The notes beneath the pieces were generated by a model. It was not told where the DNA came from. It did no database searches and saw only the letters and a list, made by a program, of their open reading frames with translations. Below are positions 59,543-64,000 of a stretch of DNA of 64,000 nucleotides, one piece after another; the stretch's first letter is position 1, and the number at the start of each line of letters is the position of its first letter. The position numbers and the translations under genes were made by a program. The stretch covers positions 3,968,001 through 4,032,000 of the forward strand of contig CP119317.1 of NCBI GenBank assembly GCA_029203125.1. Direction: 5' to 3'. Origin of the DNA: Candidatus Cohnella colombiensis. Lineage in GTDB: Bacteria; Bacillota; Bacilli; Paenibacillales; Paenibacillaceae.

Positions 59543-59782
59543 ATGGAATTTCTTGTGTTCCTCTATATTATCATCGGTCCGGCAGTCGTCATTATCTCGA
59601 TTATCGCTACATATTATTTTCGCCGAAACCGTTTGAAAGAGCAAAAGGCTGTGCCCACTCATGGATTTCACCCGACAGATGAAATATTCATCGATCCTAC
59701 GACTAATATTAAGCAGCGTGTTTGGTTCAATCCTCATACCGGGGAAAGACGGTATCAGAACATGGATGATCATTTAAGCTAG
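59543..59782 (+). CDS. Small membrane protein, unknown
   Basis: 79 residues from ATG 59543, immediately after the ybjQ-like stop and overlapping in transcription (ribosome site GAGGG inside that gene's end). One N-terminal membrane helix (FLVFLYIIIGPAVVIISIIATYYF), then a basic stretch and a soluble tail with HGFHPTDEIFIDPTTNIKQRVWFNPHTGERRY. This resembles small bacillar HD/WF-motif tails of unknown function. The coupling suggests a joint role with YbjQ at the membrane. Confidence 0.82.
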   Translation: MEFLVFLYIIIGPAVVIISIIATYYFRRNRLKEQKAVPTHGFHPTDEIFIDPTTNIKQRVWFNPHTGERRYQNMDDHLS

Positions 59783-59802
59783 CAACGAGAATGACCCCTA
59801 GA

Positions 59803-59853
59803 TTATAATCATTATAAATTACTTCTTGACTTGTTATTTAGAATTGTTATCAT
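59803..59853 (+). promoter_or_regulatory. PerR-box promoter of katA
   Basis: A perfect PerR box TTATAATCATTATAA (59803-59817) and a second, weaker one TTAGAATTGTTATCA (59838-59852) flank TTGACT (59826-59831); a 16-bp spacer leads to TATCAT (59848-59853), so box 2 overlaps the -10. Peroxide oxidation of PerR should induce the catalase. Confidence 0.88.
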
Positions 59854-59891
59854 TTAGTTATGTTTATAATTCTATTATGAGGTGATTTCAA

Positions 59892-61346
59892 TTGAGTACA
59901 GAAAACAGGAAGCTAACGACTAGCACAGGAGCTCCAGTAGGCGACAATCAGAACTCTCTAACAGCTGGCAGACGTGGTCCGACACTCATTCAAGACGTTC
60001 ACCTTCTGGAAAAATTGGCGCATTTTAACCGTGAACGTGTACCTGAGCGTGTCGTTCATGCGAAAGGTGCGGGCGCACACGGATATTTCCAGGTTACGAA
60101 CGATGTAACACAATATACAAAGGCAGCTTTCCTTTCTGAAGTAGGTAAGAAAACGCCGATGTTCATTCGTTTCTCCACTGTTGCAGGTGAGCTGGGCTCC
60201 GCAGATACAGTACGTGACCCACGTGGATTTTCAGTTAAGTTCTACACAGAAGAAGGCAACTTTGATATCGTAGGTAACAATACGCCAGTATTTTTCATCC
60301 GTGATGCGATCAAGTTCCCAGACTTTATTCATACACAAAAACGTCATCCGCAAACACACCTGAAAAACCCTACCGCAGTATGGGATTTCTGGTCGTTGTC
60401 TCCGGAATCTTTGCATCAAGTGACGATCCTCATGTCTGACCGCGGTATTCCTGCAACACTAAGACATACGCACGGTTATGGAAGTCACACATTCAAATGG
60501 GTTAACGCTGATGGTAACGGTGTATGGGTGAAATATCACTTCCGTACTGAGCAAGGCATAAAGAACCTAGATGTTAACTTGGCAGCAAAGCTCGCAGGTG
60601 AAAATCCTGATTACCATACAGAAGACCTGTTCAATGCGATCGACAAGGGTGATTTCCCAGCTTGGACATTGTCCATTCAAGTGATGCCGTTCGAAGATGC
60701 AGATACGTACCGTTTCGATCCGTTCGATGTAACGAAAGTGTGGTCTCAAAAGGACTATCCATTGATTGAGGTTGGTCGTATGGTTTTGAATAGAAACCCA
60801 GAAAACTACTTTGCTGAAGTTGAGCAAGCGACGTTCTCCCCAGGTAATTTCGTGCCGGGTATCGAAGCTTCTCCAGATAAAATGCTTCAAGGTCGTTTGT
60901 TCGCATATGCAGATGCGCATCGTTATCGTGTAGGTGCAAACCATAATACATTGCCGATCAACAAGCCAATTGCAGAAGTGAACAACAATCAACGTGATGG
61001 CGCAATGCGTCCAGACAGCAACGGAGGTTCGGGAGTTTACTACGAGCCGAACAGCTTTGGTGGTGCGAAGGAATCCCCCGCGGATCGCATTTCACCATAC
61101 GAAGTATCCGGTCATGTGGATAGTGTTGCTTATGATCACGACGATCACTACACACAAGCAGGTGATTTGTATCGCTTGTTGTCAGCGGAAGAGCGCGCTC
61201 GCTTGGTTGCGAACATTGTAGGCGCAATGAAGCCAGTGGAGAGAGACGATATTAAGCTGCGTCAAATCGCACACTTCTACAAAGCAGATCCTGAATACGG
61301 ACAAAAAGTTGCAGAAGGACTTGGTTTGGCAGTACCAACGGTATAA
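59892..61346 (+). CDS. katA: Catalase (clade 3, small-subunit haem type)
   Basis: 484 residues from TTG 59892 (GAGGTG seven nt upstream). It breaks down hydrogen peroxide. The distal His is in RVVHAKGAGAHGYF, Asn in VGNNTPVFFIRD, the proximal haem Tyr in RLFAYADAHRYRVG; FSTVAGELGSADTVRDPRGFSVKFYTEEGN is the conserved haem-pocket stretch. Length fits the small-subunit group with NADPH site. Control by PerR is predicted from the upstream boxes. A perfect terminator follows. Confidence 0.97.
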   Translation: MSTENRKLTTSTGAPVGDNQNSLTAGRRGPTLIQDVHLLEKLAHFNRERVPERVVHAKGAGAHGYFQVTNDVTQYTKAAFLSEVGKKTPMFIRFSTVAGELGSADTVRDPRGFSVKFYTEEGNFDIVGNNTPVFFIRDAIKFPDFIHTQKRHPQTHLKNPTAVWDFWSLSPESLHQVTILMSDRGIPATLRHTHGYGSHTFKWVNADGNGVWVKYHFRTEQGIKNLDVNLAAKLAGENPDYHTEDLFNAIDKGDFPAWTLSIQVMPFEDADTYRFDPFDVTKVWSQKDYPLIEVGRMVLNRNPENYFAEVEQATFSPGNFVPGIEASPDKMLQGRLFAYADAHRYRVGANHNTLPINKPIAEVNNNQRDGAMRPDSNGGSGVYYEPNSFGGAKESPADRISPYEVSGHVDSVAYDHDDHYTQAGDLYRLLSAEERARLVANIVGAMKPVERDDIKLRQIAHFYKADPEYGQKVAEGLGLAVPTV

Positions 61347-61372
61347 TCTATTATTTGTGAGTGATTGAATAA

Positions 61373-61415
61373 GAGGGCTGTTTCAAAGCGCACGCTTTGA
61401 AACAGCCCTCTTTGT
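61373..61415 (+). terminator. Terminator of katA
   Basis: AGAGGGCTGTTTCAAAGCG (61373-61391) pairs almost fully with CGCTTTGAAACAGCCCTCT (61394-61412), then TTG. Confidence 0.92.
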
Positions 61416-61440
61416 TATTGAAGTTGCGTGCCCGCCGAAT

Positions 61441-61586
61441 GCTGCAAGACCGCGAGACGGTCTTAGGAGCTCAAAAGTAGCTCCACCGGATGCTGCAAGA
61501 CCGCGAAACGGTCTTAGGAGTGTGAAAAGTAGCTCCGCTGGATGTTGCAAGACCGCGAAACGGTCTTAGGAGCTCAAAAGCGTCCG
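61441..61586 (+). repeat. 51-52-bp tandem palindromic repeat cluster E
   Basis: Three units start at 61441, 61492 and 61544 (periods 51 and 52); a truncated fourth precedes them. Each unit has hairpin AAGACCG-cga(g/a)a-CGGTCTT and, in units 1 and 3, a second self-complementary GGAGCT...AGCTCC-type stem. Identity between units is about 90 percent. It sits between convergent katA and the DMT transporter gene and runs to within 2 bp of the latter's stop. Confidence 0.9.
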
Positions 61587-61587
61587 A

Positions 61588-62445
61588 CTATTCCAGTAAC
61601 CGCAGCAACATCACCCCGATAAAGGCCAATGAAATCCCCAATAGCTGCAAGCGTGTGAATTGTTCTTTTAAATAAAATCGCGAGAACAAGAGGAATAAGA
61701 GAACATTCGCAGCTAGCACTGCAGATACAAGTCCGGTGGCACCTAACTTAAATGCAGGTAACACTAGAATCATCCCAGAAACGTGAGTGGTTCCTACTAT
61801 CATCCCCCATAGGAAGGTGCGGCGGGCAGACCACATTTTTACGGATGAACGATTTACAAGCTCTCGTTGCCTCCACCAAGAGAAGAAAAATAAAACTGTC
61901 CCTGTTATGAACATTAACGATAGCGTCGGAAGGACGCCTCCGCCTAGCAGCTGAGATTGCTTCGAGGATAGATCGGTAATCGCAAATGCGAGCATCGCTA
62001 TAACTGCCCACTGAATACCTTTTAGATCGGACAGTGTCAGATCATTCGTATAACGAATAATGAGAATCCCGAGCATGATCAAGACGAATGAACTAATCTG
62101 TGCATGATTAATTGTCTCATTCCACAATATGTAAGCAACAATGAGAACGACAGCAGGAGGAAGTGCAGTGAAAATCGCGACGAGTGAGGGCTTGCCGACT
62201 GCAAATCCCTTATACAAGGAAGAGTTCGCCAAGTAAGAGGAGATGCCCATAAATACACCGATCAGAGCTCCCGAATTCCATGGCTGCATCACAAAGAAAT
62301 TGGCAGTGAACGTAACGATTGCCCCAAGTGTAAACACTCCAAGCAACATAAGATTGCGATCAAGCGGTTTTTGAGAAGAAATCTGATAAAGAATAGCTCG
62401 AAGTCCGAAGCATAATGCTGCAGATAGCGCGTAAATTAACCACAA
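61588..62445 (-). CDS. EamA/DMT-family transporter
   Basis: 285 residues, ten membrane segments in two EamA halves (about 1-135 and 150-285), from TTG 62445 (GAGGGAG ten nt upstream). Typical features are GISSYLANSSLYKGFAVGKPSLVAIFTALPPAVVLI ending half 1 and LVSAVLAANVLLFLLFSRFYLKEQFTRLQLLGISLAFIGVMLL ending half 2. Family members export amino acids, metabolites or drugs; substrate unknown. It is 18 bp downstream of exoA and could be co-transcribed. Confidence 0.9.
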   Translation of the reverse strand: MWLIYALSAALCFGLRAILYQISSQKPLDRNLMLLGVFTLGAIVTFTANFFVMQPWNSGALIGVFMGISSYLANSSLYKGFAVGKPSLVAIFTALPPAVVLIVAYILWNETINHAQISSFVLIMLGILIIRYTNDLTLSDLKGIQWAVIAMLAFAITDLSSKQSQLLGGGVLPTLSLMFITGTVLFFFSWWRQRELVNRSSVKMWSARRTFLWGMIVGTTHVSGMILVLPAFKLGATGLVSAVLAANVLLFLLFSRFYLKEQFTRLQLLGISLAFIGVMLLRLLE

Positions 62446-62463
62446 AGTTGTCGAACTCCCTCG

Positions 62464-63219
62464 TTAGCTCGTAATTGTCAACGTAATCGGGCAGTGGTCG
62501 CTGCCAAGAATGTCGCAATCGATCTGAGCGTCGGTAATGGAAGATGCAAGTCTAGCAGATGCGATAAAATAGTCGATGCGCCATCCGACATTGCGTGCTC
62601 TCACACCAGGCATATTGGACCACCACGAATAGATGTCGGTTCGTTCTGGATATAGGTGTCGGTAGGTGTCGATGAAGCCTGCATCCAGCAGGTTCGTCAT
62701 CTTTTCGCGTTCCTCCTTTGTAAACCCAGAATTACCATGATTGGATTTCGCGTTCTTAATATCAATTTCTTGATGAGCAACATTAAGATCCCCGCATGCG
62801 ATAACGGGTTTTTGCTTATCTAACTGTTGCAAATAATGGCGGAAGCGATCTTCCCAGACGAGACGCTCCTCTAGTCGTGACAAGTCGCGTTTCGCATTCG
62901 GCGTATATACGGTTATAAAGTAAAAGTGTTCAAACTCCAAAGTGATGATCCGACCCTCAGACTCGAAATCTTCCTCCATCCCATAGCGCACAGAAAGAGG
63001 CCTGATCCTCGTAAAGATAGCTGTTCCTGAGTAACCTTTTTTAACAGCATAATTCCAATATTGTTCATAGCTTTCACCGAGGTCTAGGTTGATTTGCCCT
63101 TCCTGTAGCTTCGTTTCCTGGACGCAGAAGATGTCAGCATCCGTTTCCTTAAAGTAGTCGAGAAAGCCTTTGTTCAAACTGGCCCTTAAACCGTTGACAT
63201 TCCATGAGACGAACTTCAC
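62464..63219 (-). CDS. exoA: Exodeoxyribonuclease III (AP endonuclease)
   Basis: 251 residues from GTG 63219 (GGAGGT seven nt upstream), giving the classic start KFVSWNVNGLRAS; an in-frame GTG three codons earlier is part of the ribosome site. Catalytic set: Asn in WNVNG, Glu in CVQETKLQ, the Tyr in the VYTPNAKRDLSRLEERLVWE block, GDLNVAH, and the final SDHCPITL with the Asp-His pair. It repairs abasic sites in base-excision repair. Matches Bacillus ExoA in length and motifs. Confidence 0.95.
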   Translation of the reverse strand: MKFVSWNVNGLRASLNKGFLDYFKETDADIFCVQETKLQEGQINLDLGESYEQYWNYAVKKGYSGTAIFTRIRPLSVRYGMEEDFESEGRIITLEFEHFYFITVYTPNAKRDLSRLEERLVWEDRFRHYLQQLDKQKPVIACGDLNVAHQEIDIKNAKSNHGNSGFTKEEREKMTNLLDAGFIDTYRHLYPERTDIYSWWSNMPGVRARNVGWRIDYFIASARLASSITDAQIDCDILGSDHCPITLTITS

Positions 63220-63231
63220 GTCGCCCACCTC

Positions 63232-64000
63232 CTAGTAAATGTTCGGTGCCACCACATTCGGATCTACATCGGCTTCGTAATCGACGCCTTCTGTTTCAAA
63301 GCCAAATAGCTGAAAAAATTCGCGACGATATCCGTCCAGGTCTGTGAGCTGATCAATATTATCGGATGTAATCGCGTTCCAGATTTCAGTGACCTCGGCT
63401 TGTACATCGTCACGTAGCTCCCAATCGTCGATCCGAATGCGTCCTTCCTCGTCGAGTGGAACAGTGCCGGTCGAACTGTATAGACGATCTGCGAAAAGGC
63501 GGTACGTTTGCTGGATGGTGTTTTCGTGCAGTCCCTTTTCTTTCATTACTTTATAGAGTGCGGACACATAGAGTGGGACGACAGGAATCGCTGAGCTGGA
63601 TTGCGTAACGAGCGCTTTGCTGACAGTGACGTAGGCGCGCCCGCCAGTCGCGTTTAGCTGTTCATGAAGATGCTGCGCGGTTGCTTCTAAGTGATCCTTC
63701 GCTCGACCGATCGTACCCGCACGATAGATGTCCTGTGTAATTTGCGATCCGATATAAGAATAGGAAATTGTCGTAGCATCGTCGGCGAGTACACCACCCT
63801 GTTGTAAAGCATCAATCCATCGTTGCCAATCATCGCCACCCATAACAGTTACGGTATCTTTAGTCTCAGACTCTGTTGCCGGCTCTAGCGTAACCAGACT
63901 TACTTCACCGGTGTGGAAATTGACGGTTTTGTTCGTGTAAGAATCGCTGATGGGTTTAAGCACGGAATTGGCGGTTTCTCCGGTTTCAGGATCGATTCTA
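63232..64000 (-). CDS. fabV: Trans-2-enoyl-ACP/CoA reductase FabV (5' end beyond window)
   Basis: The frame ends at 63232 and runs off the right edge; about 256 C-terminal residues are visible (the whole enzyme is about 395-400). The FabV catalytic Tyr-x8-Lys is present as IYRAGTIGRAK, preceded by ISYSYIGSQIT; GGRAYVTVSKALVTQSSSAIPVVPLYVSAL and the C-terminal DLDGYRREFFQLFGFETEGVDYEADVDP are typical. It reduces enoyl-ACP with NADH in fatty-acid synthesis and is naturally triclosan-resistant in other species. It is 13 bp upstream of exoA in the same direction, so possibly one operon. Confidence 0.93.
   Translation of the reverse strand, partial: RIDPETGETANSVLKPISDSYTNKTVNFHTGEVSLVTLEPATESETKDTVTVMGGDDWQRWIDALQQGGVLADDATTISYSYIGSQITQDIYRAGTIGRAKDHLEATAQHLHEQLNATGGRAYVTVSKALVTQSSSAIPVVPLYVSALYKVMKEKGLHENTIQQTYRLFADRLYSSTGTVPLDEEGRIRIDDWELRDDVQAEVTEIWNAITSDNIDQLTDLDGYRREFFQLFGFETEGVDYEADVDPNVVAPNIY

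Overview
The window looks like chromosomal DNA of a spore-former-type Firmicute of the Paenibacillaceae (Paenibacillus or a close relative). Reasons: strong GGAGG ribosome sites with frequent TTG/GTG starts, SLH and copper-amine-oxidase-N 'stalk' proteins, an ECF sigma/DUF4179 pair, a DUF975 protein, MocR and PaaX regulators, and Fur, PerR and ArsR type operators. This is inferred from gene families; no rRNA was seen. I saw no tRNA gene, rRNA, insertion sequence, prophage or CRISPR array.

Layout. 0-5.8 kb: surface and secreted proteins (WG-repeat protein cut by the left edge, clostripain-like protease, lipoprotein, OafA-type acyltransferase). 5.9-10.9 kb: a two-component system divergent from a four-gene flavin/haem electron-transfer module (FMN-binding protein, ApbE flavin transferase, RnfD/NqrB-like protein, b-type membrane protein). 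10.9-20 kb: a MocR regulator divergent from a GNAT acetyltransferase, then FUSC, DCC, SLH, DUF4386, hydrolase and CcdC-like genes. 20-28 kb: malate:quinone oxidoreductase, a three-gene ABC-2 exporter, a decayed Asp-box gene and an osmoprotectant ABC operon (opuC type). 28-34.6 kb: three secreted proteins, a RibD-like reductase and the DbpA RNA helicase. 34.6-36 kb: a PD-(D/E)XK-like nuclease/winged-helix gene with a terminator-containing leader, flanked on both sides by clusters of palindromic 50-bp repeats. 36-50 kb: small metabolic and regulatory genes (phosphotransferase, degenerate CPBP protein, HAD, GyrI-like, XRE plus membrane protein, TerC, ArsR/SRPBCC/ECF, two VOC proteins, Fur-box ABC ATPase, AraC, XRE-methyltransferase fusion). 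50-64 kb: DUF3995, a cNMP-AAA-patatin fusion, an ECF sigma/anti-sigma pair, uracil permease, PaaX, PEBP lipoprotein, Usp, YbjQ, a PerR-controlled catalase, a DMT transporter, exonuclease III and FabV, which is cut by the right edge.

Main points of interest. (1) Palindromic repeats occur in five places (20.1, 34.6-36.0, 45.9, 50.1 and 61.4 kb). The palindrome differs from place to place, but the units are nearly all spaced 50-52 bp apart, about five DNA turns. (2) One of these families brackets the stand-alone nuclease gene, which also has its own attenuator-like leader. (3) A MocR regulator has Gln where the PLP-binding Lys should be. (4) A 41-bp promoter region is shared by two unlinked membrane-protein loci. 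(5) A triple fusion joins a cNMP-binding domain, a degenerate sigma-54-type AAA domain and a patatin. (6) A compact flavin electron-transfer module lies beside its own sensor kinase.
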